This document shows, piece by piece, positions 31,205-40,465 of a DNA stretch of 41,011 nt. Position 1 is the first letter of the stretch, and every line of letters starts with the position of its first letter. Source of the DNA: Pseudomonadota bacterium (GTDB taxonomy: Bacteria > Pseudomonadota > Alphaproteobacteria > Rhizobiales > Xanthobacteraceae); contig JAGXAJ010000033.1 of the NCBI GenBank assembly GCA_018971625.1, positions 1 to 41,011 of the forward strand, given 5' to 3'. The notes under the pieces were generated by a model. It saw only the letters and a program-made list of their open reading frames with translations. It was not told the origin of the DNA and ran no database searches. The translations under genes were made by a program, and so were the position numbers.

Positions 31205-31630
31205 CTATTTCCGGTAAACGACCTGCGGATCAAACAGCTTGTCGGCTTCCACAAACGTCAACTTCGCTCCGCCCCCCGCGGGTTCGACCTTGCGGTAGAA
31301 ACACGATCGACGGCCGGTGTGGCAGGCCGCGCCTGTTTGTTCGATCCGGATCCAGATCGCATCCTGATCGCAGTCCATTCGCATCTCGACCACGCGTTGG
31401 GTATGGCCGGAGCGCTCGCCCTTGCGCCACAGCGCATTGCGCGAACGGCTGAAATACCAAGCGTCTCCGCTGGCGATGGTCCTGCGCAGGGCTTCCTCAT
31501 TCATGTGGGCAACCATCAGCACCTCGCCAGTCCCCGCATCGGTGGCGACGCAGGTCAGAAGACCCGAGGCGTCAAATTTTGGCTGGAAATCCAGCCCTTC
31601 CTCGACATCGTTGTGAGCAGATGTGGCCAC
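31205..31630 (-). CDS. hisI: Phosphoribosyl-AMP cyclohydrolase
   Basis: The 141-aa protein opens the adenine ring of phosphoribosyl-AMP, the third step of histidine synthesis. Conserved segments are [35 protein letters not shown], the metal-binding cluster MDCDQDAIW (D86, C87, D88, D90) and [11 protein letters not shown] (C103, C110). These supply the catalytic zinc and magnesium ligands. It is HisI only, without the HisE pyrophosphatase fusion. folE lies 34 nt upstream on the same strand, so the two probably form a transcription unit. Confidence 0.95.
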   Translation of the reverse strand: MATSAHNDVEEGLDFQPKFDASGLLTCVATDAGTGEVLMVAHMNEEALRRTIASGDAWYFSRSRNALWRKGERSGHTQRVVEMRMDCDQDAIWIRIEQTGAACHTGRRSCFYRKVEPAGGGAKLTFVEADKLFDPQVVYRK

Positions 31631-31663
31631 GGACAGCCCCTCGTTAATTGAACCGAGGGTCGG

Positions 31664-32404
31664 TTAGCGTTGCGGCCCTCGCACCATCGTCAGGAAACGC
31701 GCCTGCTCCGCCGGATTGTCGCGGAACATGCCGGTAAAGCGGCTGGTGAACGTCACCGCGCCAGGCTTTGCGACGCCGCGCACCGACATGCAGGTATGCT
31801 CCGCCTCGATCATCACTGCAACGCCTCGCGGCTTCAGGATTTCGTCGATCGCCGCCGCGATTTGCGCGGTGAGATGCTCCTGGGTCTGCAGGCGGCGCGC
31901 GAAGATGTCGGTGAGGCGCGCCAGTTTTGACAATCCCACCACCCGTTCAACCGGCGTATAGGCGATGTGCGCCTTGCCGTAAAACGGCATCATGTGATGC
32001 TCGCATTGCGAGGTGAACTCGATATCGCGAACCAGCACGAAATCGTCATAGCCCGAAGTCTCGCCGAACGTCCGGTCGAGCACTTCGGCGGGGGATTGGT
32101 GATAGCCCTGATAGAGTTCGTCGAAAGATTCGACCACCCGGCGTGGCGTATCGAGCAGGCCTTCGCGATTGGGGTTTTCGCCGATGTAATGCAAGAGCGT
32201 CTGCACGGCCTGCTCGGCCTCGGCGCGCGACGGCCGCGGCTGGTCCGCCCGCACGGCAGCGGCCAGAAACTCGGAAGGATCGAGTTCGGCCGCGCGGCTG
32301 TCCGGTATCCTTGCGGCCGCAGCCTTCGAATCGAAAGACTTTGTTTCCGAAGATTTGGCTTCCGTGGGCTGGTTTGGGCGAAGGGGTTTGATCAATGCGT
32401 CCAT
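31664..32404 (-). CDS. folE: GTP cyclohydrolase I
   Basis: The 246-aa protein makes dihydroneopterin triphosphate from GTP, the first step of folate synthesis. The zinc ligands C134 and H137 lie in [12 protein letters not shown] and C205 in [28 protein letters not shown] and [20 protein letters not shown] are also family signatures. About 60 N-terminal residues (Lys/Ser/Glu/Ala-rich) exceed the E. coli enzyme (222 aa) and look disordered; a shorter start cannot be excluded. Divergent from the Fe-S scaffold gene, with a 231-bp shared promoter region. Confidence 0.94.
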   Translation of the reverse strand: MDALIKPLRPNQPTEAKSSETKSFDSKAAAARIPDSRAAELDPSEFLAAAVRADQPRPSRAEAEQAVQTLLHYIGENPNREGLLDTPRRVVESFDELYQGYHQSPAEVLDRTFGETSGYDDFVLVRDIEFTSQCEHHMMPFYGKAHIAYTPVERVVGLSKLARLTDIFARRLQTQEHLTAQIAAAIDEILKPRGVAVMIEAEHTCMSVRGVAKPGAVTFTSRFTGMFRDNPAEQARFLTMVRGPQR

Positions 32405-32635
32405 ATCGACTCCGTTCGACCGGCCTTTGGGACCGGAGTGTCACCGGCAGACGGGGCGGGCTTGCCGCCAGACGCCTGAATACTGCGATAGTAAACCTCG
32501 GCGGCCAGTTTGGTTTCCGTTTTCGGCCATTGAGCCAATGGACAGACTGTTTTTCCGCCACTGCAGCCCATATATAGGGCTACAGGCCGTGCTCGCCAAG
32601 GGCGCTGGGCTGGACCGCCTGAGACCCCCGATCTT

Positions 32636-33103
32636 ATGCTGAACGACATCTACAACAAGCGTATCATCGAACTGGCCGGCAATATTCCCCGACTGGGACG
32701 CCTTGACGCACCCGACGCCAGCGCCACCGCCCATTCCAAGCTGTGCGGCTCGACCGTCAAGATCGACCTCAAGATGAACGGGCCGGTCGTCACGGACTTT
32801 GCCCATGAGGTGAAGGCCTGCGCGCTCGGCCAGGCCTCCTCCTCGATCATGGCGAGCCATGTCGTCGGCTCGACGGCTGCCGAGTTGCGCGAGTTGCGCC
32901 AGACTGTCCGCAAGATGCTGAAAGAAAACGGTGCGCCGCCCGGAGGCAAGTGGGCCGACATCGCACTGCTCGAGCCGGTGCGGGACTACAAGGCGCGCCA
33001 TGCTTCAACCATGCTGACCTTCGATGCCGTGGTCGATGCAATCGGTCAGATTGAAGCCAGGGCGAACGACACCGCAAAGCAGCCCGCCCAGGCACAGAGC
33101 TGA
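32636..33103 (+). CDS. IscU/NifU-like Fe-S scaffold-type protein lacking one cluster cysteine
   Basis: The 155-aa product aligns by motif with IscU/SufU over most of its length: LCGSTVKIDLKM (C37) and EVKACALGQASSSIMAS (C62) match the first two cluster-ligand cysteines. The third ligand site, normally HCS, reads RHASTMLTFDAV with Ala in place of Cys, and the Asp after the first Cys (CGD) is Ser here. It may therefore bind iron or a transient cluster less tightly, or transfer sulfur rather than build clusters. The tail from residue 141 is disordered. It is divergent from folE. Confidence 0.8.
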   Translation: MLNDIYNKRIIELAGNIPRLGRLDAPDASATAHSKLCGSTVKIDLKMNGPVVTDFAHEVKACALGQASSSIMASHVVGSTAAELRELRQTVRKMLKENGAPPGGKWADIALLEPVRDYKARHASTMLTFDAVVDAIGQIEARANDTAKQPAQAQS

Positions 33104-33224
33104 ACGTCCAGCGGCATACCATGAACGCGGGCACCCCCGGCTGCTCACGATCGCCGTTGATCAGCGTCGCGGGATACTGGACCGTCCGCTAATGCGGATA
33201 TGATTACCACCTTGCTGTCAGGCC

Positions 33225-34160
33225 CTACTTCGCGGGCGCCGCACCGGCGCCGCCAGTCGGAGACACGGCTTCAGCTGTCCTGGTCGACTTCTCTGGCAGC
33301 GCAATTTGATGCGGCTGGGCCACGGCCTGCATCGCGCTGCTGACAAAACGATCCTGCACCGGCTTCGGGGTCGCCAACTCAGCTACCGGTGTCGCGGTCT
33401 CGCCGTTCTTTGGCACCATCTCCGGCAGCACTTCGGCGACCGCATCAGTGGTGACGAGATTGGTCAGCCGTAATTCGTCACGCGACAATTCGTGCAGGTT
33501 TTCCCATGGCGGCACGCTGAGCGACAAAGACAGCAGGTCGCCTGCTCCACCCATGTCGAACGTGTATTTGGCAAGACGGCCGACGTCGCGCTCGACGATC
33601 ATCAAATCCTGCGCGGTGTAACTGGCGGCCTTGGCATCGTCGGCACGATCGCCCATCCAGATCTGATGCACCCTGACATGCGCGCCATCGGGCACATAGC
33701 GCGTCTTGCCGGACAGCAGCAGAAACACGCACATGGATTCGCAATAGGCATCCGGCATGATGCTGGTCTGATCGCCTTGCGCAGTATGGGTCTCAATGCT
33801 GGTGCCGACTGTGGTCAGTAAACCGAGACTTCGCCAGCGCCGACCGAGCGTGATGGCGTCGTTGACCGATCCGCCGCTGGAATCCAGCACCACGGTTGCG
33901 CCGGCGAGATTGCGGCCACGCGCGAATCGGTCGAAATCACCGGGACTGTCGGCAGTCACGACGCCAACGGCGCTCACCCAGCCGCGGCAATTGGGCTCGC
34001 AGACGACCCAACTAAACTTCATTGGCAGTTTGCGTTCTTCGAGCGCCGTCTCCGCGCGCGCCGAACCGGCCAGCGACATCAACCCGGGCAATGCGATGCT
34101 TAGGGCGGCGGCGCCGAGCAGCGCCCAGCCGCGAAAATCAAGCCACCTCACGAGTCTCAA
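33225..34160 (-). CDS. Secreted ClpP-fold protein with CxSxC motif (COG3904-like), 311 aa
   Basis: The preferred start is TTG 34160, placed behind GGGGGAAGGAA; GTG 34151 and a TTG at 34184 are alternatives. A signal sequence (WALLGAAALSIALPGLMSLAG) is followed by the CEPNC pair (C54, C58) before GWVSAVGVV. The ClpP/crotonase-like core includes VVLDSSGGSVNDAITLGRRW, as in ClpP SPGG. The likely nucleophile S142 sits in YCESMCVFLLLSG and H165 in AHVRVHQIWMG. C140 and C144 flank the serine, a disulfide-ready CxSxC layout. The last 90 residues are Pro/Ala/Thr-rich. Substrate unknown; periplasmic peptidase inferred. Its paralog is at 36321-37529. Confidence 0.82.
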   Translation of the reverse strand: MRLVRWLDFRGWALLGAAALSIALPGLMSLAGSARAETALEERKLPMKFSWVVCEPNCRGWVSAVGVVTADSPGDFDRFARGRNLAGATVVLDSSGGSVNDAITLGRRWRSLGLLTTVGTSIETHTAQGDQTSIMPDAYCESMCVFLLLSGKTRYVPDGAHVRVHQIWMGDRADDAKAASYTAQDLMIVERDVGRLAKYTFDMGGAGDLLSLSLSVPPWENLHELSRDELRLTNLVTTDAVAEVLPEMVPKNGETATPVAELATPKPVQDRFVSSAMQAVAQPHQIALPEKSTRTAEAVSPTGGAGAAPAK

Positions 34161-34252
34161 TTTGATTCCTTCCCCCCGCACCAAGCAGTGGCAACGGCCT
34201 CATTCCAACGCCATATGATTCTGTCATTCCGGCGGTAATAAAACGGTAACCG

Positions 34253-34264
34253 TGCGAATTCGCA
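34253..34264. repeat. 12-bp palindrome in a shared promoter region
   Basis: TGCGAATTCGCA is perfectly self-complementary. It lies between the divergent ClpP-like gene and yidD and could be an operator for either. Confidence 0.5.
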
Positions 34265-34397
34265 TCATCCATAGCACCTTTACTGCAACATTACCTGGAA
34301 CATGCGATATTTTCCCGGAATGTGGCGCAAATGCCAGTTCAGAAGGTTCCATGTTTGGGAACCGAGCGCCGCTCCAAATGAATACAGCACCGCGTCC

Positions 34398-34730
34398 ATG
34401 AAGCCCGTATCTTCCTCTTCCGACTGTGCCGGTTCGCTGCAACGTTGGCCTCGCAATGCCGGACGCGGCCTGATCTGGATTTACCGGCACACGCTGTCGC
34501 CTTTCGTCGGCTACAACTGCCGACATCTGCCAACCTGTTCGGTCTATGGCGATGAGGCAATCGAGCGCTTCGGATTGTGGGGTGGCGGCTGGATGACGCT
34601 GGCGCGCCTGCTGCGCTGTCAGCCCTGGGGCACGTCAGGCATCGACAACGTGCCGCTGACGAAGCCACCGGGTGCGCGATGGTATCTGCCCTGGCGGTAC
34701 GGACGCTGGCGCGGGGTCAACGCCCCCTGA
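34398..34730 (+). CDS. yidD: Membrane protein insertion efficiency factor YidD
   Basis: ATG 34398 starts a 110-aa protein. The signature IWIYRHTLSPFVGYNCRHLP and TCSVYGDEAIERFGLWGG is the YidD domain, an amphipathic membrane-surface protein with three conserved cysteines that helps YidC insert proteins into the inner membrane. The first 20 residues (MKPVSSSSDCAGSLQRW) are an extra N-terminal tail. In many Rhizobiales yidD lies close to thrS and folE, as here. Confidence 0.93.
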   Translation: MKPVSSSSDCAGSLQRWPRNAGRGLIWIYRHTLSPFVGYNCRHLPTCSVYGDEAIERFGLWGGGWMTLARLLRCQPWGTSGIDNVPLTKPPGARWYLPWRYGRWRGVNAP

Positions 34731-34840
34731 GCCGGGTGCGGTGCAATCGCTGCATCGCGTTCAAGCGAAATCAGCCTCACGTCACGGAACCGCGGCCTTC
34801 TCCACGCATTGGTGAGTCACTCCGTCAGGAGGGCCAATCT

Positions 34841-35011
34841 ATGCGCTGGAAAATCAGCAGCAGAGGTCGCGATCCCCGGCACATCGATCTGATCGTCATA
34901 CTCGCATTGCTGATCGTGATCCTCGCCGCTTGCAGATTCTACTACAGCAGCAATTCCGACAAGCCGAGCACCACCGCCTTTATCGTGCCAAGCCAAACCG
35001 TTCGGTGGTAA
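34841..35011 (+). CDS. Small single-helix membrane protein, 56 aa
   Basis: CAGGAGGGCCAATCT in front of the ATG is a strong ribosome-binding site and fixes the start. The protein has a basic N-terminus (MRWKISSRGRDPRHID), a transmembrane helix (LIVILALLIVILAACRF) and a short polar tail. C-terminus out is predicted by the positive-inside rule. Overlapping lipobox-like LAAC is noted. It probably follows yidD in one transcript. Function unknown. Confidence 0.7.
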   Translation: MRWKISSRGRDPRHIDLIVILALLIVILAACRFYYSSNSDKPSTTAFIVPSQTVRW

Positions 35012-35026
35012 GCTTTTTCTGACCCA

Positions 35027-35416
35027 TCAGAATTTGGGTATTTTCTCCGCGAACCCGTTATAGCAGTTCAGCCGCTCGTCTTCCTCCTTGATGAAACGGC
35101 AGTCCATCACGCGGTCGGCCGGCTTCGCTTTCGGGTTTGGCTTGGGCGGGAAAATCGCGTCATCGCAATCAAGCCGGCCCTTGGTGCCGTCATCGATCTC
35201 AAGGCAAGCCTGCAGTTTCTTCGCGACCGATGCGGACTTGGAGGAAGCCGGGACCGCCCTGGCTTTGTGGCCCCGAGGTTTCACCTGTAACAGCGGTTGT
35301 TCTCCGACCGTCGGCGGCGAACTGGCTGTCGGGGGCGAGCCCGCGGCCGGTGGACTGGCCTGTGCCATCACAGCGGTCGAATAAAGGAGTGCGACAAGCG
35401 CAAGCGTAATTCTCAT
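35027..35416 (-). CDS. Secreted hypothetical protein with four cysteines, 129 aa
   Basis: The start at ATG 35416, after GGGGG, gives a signal peptide (MRITLALVALLYSTAVMAQA). A Pro/Ser/Ala linker follows (SPPAAGSPPTASSPPTVGEQ). The C-terminal 60 residues contain LQACLEIDDGTKGRLDCDDA and DRVMDCRFIKEEDERLNCYN, four Cys that may form two disulfides. The D-ERLNCYN end resembles small periplasmic proteins of Rhizobiales with unknown role. The gene's upstream frame is the decayed MFS gene. Confidence 0.75.
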   Translation of the reverse strand: MRITLALVALLYSTAVMAQASPPAAGSPPTASSPPTVGEQPLLQVKPRGHKARAVPASSKSASVAKKLQACLEIDDGTKGRLDCDDAIFPPKPNPKAKPADRVMDCRFIKEEDERLNCYNGFAEKIPKF

Positions 35417-35436
35417 GTAACCCCCACTTCGTGTTT

Positions 35437-36115
35437 GGGCCGACGTACGATCTTGTTTGATCACCATCAGCAGCGCCAGCGCGACAAGGCCCCTCGACGT
35501 AACCGGCGCCGTACAGCAGATCGCGGGCGTATAACATACCCCCGATGCCGGAACCAATGGCCGCCCGATATAGAGTACGGACGTGTTGAGCGCGACGGAT
35601 GCCGAGGCAAGCGCCGGCGCGGCCGCGACCAGCCGGGCCTGCTGCATCGAGTTGGTCGAGGCAAAACCCAGCCCCCAGACCGCGACCGAGGCCGCCATCA
35701 GTGGATAGCTGCCGGCGCTCAGCGCCCATCCGGCAGCGCCGGCTGGCGACGAATGTCACCAGCGGGAAGCAGACCGCCGCGGCCAGCGACCATCCGCCGA
35801 TCGCCAGCATGATCAGGCGGATCACCAGAAGGCTCGCATAATCGGGCGCGAAAGCCGACGCGGTATTGGTCAGCGCCAGTACCCCAAGCATCGCGGCGAG
35901 CAATTTGCGGCGCTCGATCCGGCTGGTCAGCCACGCCGTCAACGGCGAGCCGATGCACAGCACCACCGCGCCGAAGGTCACGAGCGATGCCGCGCTGTTG
36001 ACGCTGACGCCGAGACCCGACGACAACTTCGTTCAACATCCCCCGCCGGCGCCAGGATCGAGGTGCCCGTGACGATATTGCCGAACATCAGCGCGGTGGA
36101 CGCAAAGCGTTTCAC
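35437..36115 (-). pseudogene. MFS transporter gene with several frameshifts
   Basis: A GTG at 36115 begins KRFASTALMFGNIVTGTSIL, and the transporter continues in other frames. SAASLVTFGAVVLCIGSPLT, RIERRKLLAAMLGVLALTNT and SAFAPDYASLLVIRLIMLAI form an N-terminal bundle like that of drug/sugar-efflux MFS proteins (AraJ-type). After a shift near 35740 the frame gives WGLGFASTNSMQQARLVAAA and, after another, IGSGIGGMLYARDLLYGAGY. At least three indels (for example GGGGG before ATG at about 36037) break the frame, so it is dead. The C-terminal bundle is missing. Confidence 0.85.
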
Positions 36116-36320
36116 CGGAGCGTGTTAGCAGATCGGGATTTTAATCCAAATGCATCGACCTGCCGCGCCGCGCTGTTGCGCGGGCGCAGCGGCGTGCATC
36201 GGCCCCGACGCCGCAGCGGCACCGAAACCGGCGCGAGTCAAACAATCGTGGCCACCGCGCGAGTAGCCCGGGCACTGCGCCAGCAACTGCGTCCAAGCCT
36301 GCCACAGGCCGCTATTAGAG

Positions 36321-37529
36321 CTAGTGGCCGGCGACGCGATGATCGCCCGCGCCCGGAGTGGTCGGGCACGAGGTCAAAAGCTCGGCCCACCCCCGCCCCA
36401 GGCCGCTGTTGTCGATATCGACAAACGAGACATTCGTCTTGCCATCCGGCGCTGTGAATACCTCCCTCATCTGCAATCGAGGTGCTTCGAGCAACGTCTT
36501 GATGCTGTTCGGCGCGAGCGTGTCGTTCCACACCTCATACCTTCCCGCGAAAACCGGAAACTTGCCGAAAGCCAAAGATTTTTCCGAACCGGCCGTAAGG
36601 GTCACGGAAACCGTGCCGGCCTCGCCCGTATCGGATTCCCTGGCGAACACGAGCCGCGCGCGCTCCCTATTCTCGCAGAACAACCGCCACTGCCGCGTTC
36701 GAAACGTCGAGCCGTTTCCGATCCTTGTCTGCACAACTTTACGAACCGAAGGGTGCTCTGCTCGTTCCAGCGTCCATGCCGTTTCGGCCATCGTCCTCGT
36801 ATCGATACCAAAGCGGTAGAGCTCAGGCCTCGTCAACGCGTGCGGATTTTCGAATTTCACGGTTTCGATGAGATCGCCGAGTTCACGGCTAATGCCCATC
36901 GCGGCAATGAATGAGGTTTGCTCAAGATCGACCTGAACCATGCTGCGGTCTCGCAGGGCCGCGATCACCTCCGATGAAGCCTTCCCGACCGGAACAAGTC
37001 TTGGGTTGTGGACGGCCATTACGGCATCGGGAGCGACCTCGCGCGTTGTCGCGCCAAAAAACATGTAAGAACAGGCCGAATTGCATGAGGCCCGATCAGT
37101 CGAAATCTCCGCTTCGACTTCAAGCCCCGAGGTCTTGATCTTGAAGCAGGCATCATCGAACTGGCTGCCTGCTGCGCATGCGGTTGCGATCGTTCGTCCA
37201 ATCCGGGCAATGCCCCCGTGGACACGCAGCAGACGTCCGATCGTCAAGGCCTGCCCCATAACGCCGCCCGGTGAGTTGAAATAGATAGGACGGGTGGTAT
37301 CCTTCATCTCGTGCAGGAAACGATTGATCCGCGAAGCGGCGGCTCGGTCAACGATGCCTTCGACGGCAATCCAGCGATCACAGCCCTCTCCGCATGAATT
37401 GGGCGGACCCTTCGCCGAATAGATGATGAGCGTAGGTGAGGAACCAGCGCTTTCCAGGAGCGGCTCGGCTCGTACTGCTCCTCCGTGGCCGAGCGCGAGA
37501 GCCGCGACAAGGACGACTCGCAATGCCAT
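36321..37529 (-). CDS. Secreted ClpP-fold protein with CxSxC motif and a C-terminal extension, 402 aa
   Basis: ATG 37529 starts a signal peptide (MALRVVLVAALALGHGGAVR); the upstream ATG adds a non-hydrophobic tail and neither has a strong ribosome-binding site. The layout equals that of the protein at 33225-34160: CGEGC (C46, C50) before DRWIAVEGIV, IYFNSPGGVMGQALTIGRLL, then likely nucleophile S151 in SCNSACSYMFFGA and H174 in AVMAVHNPRL. Serine-to-histidine spacing (23) is identical in both. About 200 further residues (from 200) form an additional domain not seen in the paralog. Probably periplasmic; substrate unknown. Confidence 0.82.
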   Translation of the reverse strand: MALRVVLVAALALGHGGAVRAEPLLESAGSSPTLIIYSAKGPPNSCGEGCDRWIAVEGIVDRAAASRINRFLHEMKDTTRPIYFNSPGGVMGQALTIGRLLRVHGGIARIGRTIATACAAGSQFDDACFKIKTSGLEVEAEISTDRASCNSACSYMFFGATTREVAPDAVMAVHNPRLVPVGKASSEVIAALRDRSMVQVDLEQTSFIAAMGISRELGDLIETVKFENPHALTRPELYRFGIDTRTMAETAWTLERAEHPSVRKVVQTRIGNGSTFRTRQWRLFCENRERARLVFARESDTGEAGTVSVTLTAGSEKSLAFGKFPVFAGRYEVWNDTLAPNSIKTLLEAPRLQMREVFTAPDGKTNVSFVDIDNSGLGRGWAELLTSCPTTPGAGDHRVAGH

Positions 37530-37760
37530 GGCAATGTCGATGAAGTGGAAAATGTCGGATCCTTGAGTGCGGAAGCAGCTCAACCGAGGCTAAACGACGG
37601 CTCGCAGAATCGCAACCTCTGATAGCGACTGCATTATTTCGACCCAGAGTCACGTTTCGAACTCGGCATTTTTCGCGGTTGCAACACCCGAATCCCCTGC
37701 TATACCGCTGGTTCCCGCTTACCTGCGCTCGTTCGCAGGAGTGAGCATCAGGAGATGACC

Positions 37761-39809
37761 ATGCCCGACAACAACACGCCCGTGTCCGGATTCCAATATG
37801 GCCTCGCGAATCTGAAGCCGGCGGTCGAACCCGAGAAGGTCACCCTCACCTTCCCCGACGGCGCCAAACGCGAATTTCCCAAAAGCATCACCGGCCTCGA
37901 TATCGCCAAGGGCATTTCGCCGTCGCTGGCCAAGCGCACGGTCGCGATGGCGCTCGATGGCACGGTCAGCGATCTGACTGATCCGATCCAGCACGATGCG
38001 AAGATCGAATTCATCAACCGCGACGATACCCGCGCGCTGGAATTGATCCGGCACGACGCAGCGCACGTGCTTGCCGAAGCCGTGCAATCGCTATGGCCGG
38101 GCACGCAGGTCACGATCGGTCCGGTGATCGAGAACGGCTTCTATTACGATTTCTTCCGCAACGAGCCGTTCACGCCGGAAGATTTCGCCGCGATCGAAAA
38201 GAAGATGCGTGAGATCATCGTCCGCGACAAACCCTTTACCAAGGAAGTCCGGGATCGCGAGAAGACCAAGCAGGTCTTCCGCGACAAGGGCGAGGCCTTC
38301 AAGGTCGAGCTGGTCGACGCCATTCCCGGCGATGAGCCGATCAAGATCTACTTCCAGGGCGACTGGTTCGACCTGTGTCGCGGCCCGCACATGACATCGA
38401 CAGGCAAGATCGGCAACGCGTTCAAGCTGATGAAGGTAGCCGGCGCCTATTGGCGCGGTGACAGCAACAATCCGATGCTGACGCGAATCTACGGCACCGC
38501 ATTCGCCAAGCAGGAAGAGCTTGACGCCTACCTCAAGCAGATCGAGGAAGCCGAGAAGCGTGATCATCGCAAGCTCGGCCGCGAACTCGATCTGTTTCAC
38601 TTCCAGGAGGAAGGTCCGGGCGTCGTATTCTGGCACGCCAAGGGCTGGACTGTGTTCCAGGCCCTGATCGCCTATATGCGCCGGCGGCTGAACGGCGACT
38701 ACAGCGAGGTCAACGCACCGCAGATTCTCGACAAGGTTTTGTGGGAAACCTCCGGCCATTGGGAGTGGTACCGCGAGAATATGTTCGCCGCGCAATCGGC
38801 GGGCGACGAGGCGGAAGACAAGCGCTGGTTCGCGATCAAGCCGATGAACTGCCCCGGCCATGTCCAGATCTTCAAGCATGGCCTGAAGAGCTACCGCGAC
38901 CTGCCGCTGCGACTGGCCGAGTTCGGTGTCGTGCACCGCTACGAGCCGTCGGGCGCGATGCACGGCCTGATGCGCGTGCGCGGCTTCACCCAGGACGACG
39001 CCCATGTGTTCTGCACCGAGGCGCAGCTTGCCGACGAATGCCTGAAGATCAACGATCTCATTTTGTCGACCTATGCCGATTTCGACTTTACCGGCGACCT
39101 CACGGTCAAGCTATCGACCCGACCGGAGAAGCGCGTCGGCACCGATGCGATGTGGGATCACGCCGAGCGCGTGATGGCGACGGTGCTGTCGCAAATCGAG
39201 GCGCAGGGCCACAACCATCGCATCAAGACCTCGATCAATCCCGGTGAAGGCGCCTTTTACGGCCCCAAGTTCGAATACGTGCTGCGCGACGCCATCGGCC
39301 GCGACTGGCAGTGCGGAACCACGCAGGTCGACTTCAACCTGCCGGAGCGGTTCGGCGCGTTCTATGTCGATGCCGACGGCTCGAAGAAACCGCCGGTTAT
39401 GGTGCACCGCGCGATCTGCGGGTCGATGGAGCGCTTCATCGGAATCCTGATCGAGCATTTTGCCGGCAACTTTCCGCTCTGGCTCGCGCCTGTGCAGGCG
39501 GTCGTCACCACCATTACCTCGGAGGGCGACGAATACGCCAAGGTGGTTGCGGCTGCCGCGCGGCGCGCCGGACTGCGGGTCGAAATCGACCTGCGCAACG
39601 AGAAGATCAACTACAAGGTCCGCGAGCACTCGCTGGCGAAAATCCCGGCGCTGCTGGTGGTCGGGAAGAAGGAAGCCGAAAGCCATTCGGTTTCGGTTCG
39701 CCGGCTCGGCAGTGAAAGACAGACCGTTATGTCGACCGAGGCCGCACTCGCGGCGCTGGTCGACGAAGCCACGCCGCCGGACGTGAAGCGCGCGCGGGCG
39801 GTAGCTTGA
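37761..39809 (+). CDS. thrS: Threonyl-tRNA synthetase
   Basis: AGGAG ends 6 nt before ATG 37761 and directly abuts the ATG at 37755, so I prefer the former (682 aa). Domains in order are a 27-residue extension, TGS ([20 protein letters not shown]), the second editing domain with [20 protein letters not shown], the class-II catalytic core with [13 protein letters not shown] and [12 protein letters not shown] (zinc ligand C364), and the anticodon-binding domain at the end ([20 protein letters not shown]). HxxxH (HDAAH) for editing of Ser-tRNAThr is present. It charges tRNA-Thr. No T-box leader is seen. Confidence 0.97.
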   Translation: MPDNNTPVSGFQYGLANLKPAVEPEKVTLTFPDGAKREFPKSITGLDIAKGISPSLAKRTVAMALDGTVSDLTDPIQHDAKIEFINRDDTRALELIRHDAAHVLAEAVQSLWPGTQVTIGPVIENGFYYDFFRNEPFTPEDFAAIEKKMREIIVRDKPFTKEVRDREKTKQVFRDKGEAFKVELVDAIPGDEPIKIYFQGDWFDLCRGPHMTSTGKIGNAFKLMKVAGAYWRGDSNNPMLTRIYGTAFAKQEELDAYLKQIEEAEKRDHRKLGRELDLFHFQEEGPGVVFWHAKGWTVFQALIAYMRRRLNGDYSEVNAPQILDKVLWETSGHWEWYRENMFAAQSAGDEAEDKRWFAIKPMNCPGHVQIFKHGLKSYRDLPLRLAEFGVVHRYEPSGAMHGLMRVRGFTQDDAHVFCTEAQLADECLKINDLILSTYADFDFTGDLTVKLSTRPEKRVGTDAMWDHAERVMATVLSQIEAQGHNHRIKTSINPGEGAFYGPKFEYVLRDAIGRDWQCGTTQVDFNLPERFGAFYVDADGSKKPPVMVHRAICGSMERFIGILIEHFAGNFPLWLAPVQAVVTTITSEGDEYAKVVAAAARRAGLRVEIDLRNEKINYKVREHSLAKIPALLVVGKKEAESHSVSVRRLGSERQTVMSTEAALAALVDEATPPDVKRARAVA

Positions 39810-39893
39810 TCGGTCATAGGCGATCTAAACCGGCTTCCGTTCGCCCGACCCCGCGCCCATCTCCAGGGCAGACGCCCAATCGAGGAACCACCC

Positions 39894-40457
39894 GTGCCTG
39901 ATGCCATTGAACTGCTGAAACGCCGCCGCTCGGTCAAGCCACGCCTGATGAGCAGCCCCGGTCCCTCGCCGGCGGAACTCGATACCATTCTCACCATCGG
40001 CGCGCGGGTGCCCGACCATGGCAAGCTGACGCCGTGGCGCTTCATCGTGTTCGAGGGCGACGCCCGCGCGCGTGCCGGAGAAATCATCGCAGGGGTGTTC
40101 GCGCGGAAGAATCCCTCGGCGCCCGCAACCGAGATCGAAACGGAAAAGCGCGCGCTGATGGATGCGCCTCTGGTGATCGGGGTGGTCAGCTCGATCAAAC
40201 CGCATCCCAAGGTGCCGGCGTGGGAACAGCAACTGTCGGGAGGCGCCAGCGCGATGAACCTCGTCACTGCCGCAACCGCGCTCGGCTACGGCGCCAACTG
40301 GCTGACCGGCTGGTTCGCGTCCGATCGCGACGTGCTCGACGGCCTCGGCCTGAAACCGGAGGAAAAGCTCGTGGGCTTCATCCACATCGGTACCCCGTCG
40401 AAGCCGAGCGAGGACCGCCCTCGCCCCGCGCTCTCGGATATCGTGACGCGATTCTAG
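39894..40457 (+). CDS. Nitroreductase-family protein, YdjA-like
   Basis: The GTG at 39894 starts a 187-aa flavoprotein. IELLKRRRSVKPRLM is the FMN phosphate-binding segment, VPDHGKLTPWRFIVFE follows the nitroreductase pattern with the P-D-H-G-K variant of the YdjA subgroup, and ALGYGANWLTGWFASDRDV is the re-face FMN-binding helix. It probably reduces small electrophiles using NAD(P)H. It begins 84 nt after thrS on the same strand and may share its transcript. The physiological substrate is unknown. Confidence 0.93.
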   Translation: MPDAIELLKRRRSVKPRLMSSPGPSPAELDTILTIGARVPDHGKLTPWRFIVFEGDARARAGEIIAGVFARKNPSAPATEIETEKRALMDAPLVIGVVSSIKPHPKVPAWEQQLSGGASAMNLVTAATALGYGANWLTGWFASDRDVLDGLGLKPEEKLVGFIHIGTPSKPSEDRPRPALSDIVTRF

Positions 40458-40465
40458 GACCGTTC

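Noticed and set aside
37530..37760. T-box or other leader riboswitch for thrS
   Set aside because: No conserved T-box core or antiterminator is visible, and T-boxes are not expected in alphaproteobacteria.
38091..39005. 304-aa minus-strand ORF opposite thrS
   Set aside because: Shadow of thrS caused by high third-position GC; no motifs.
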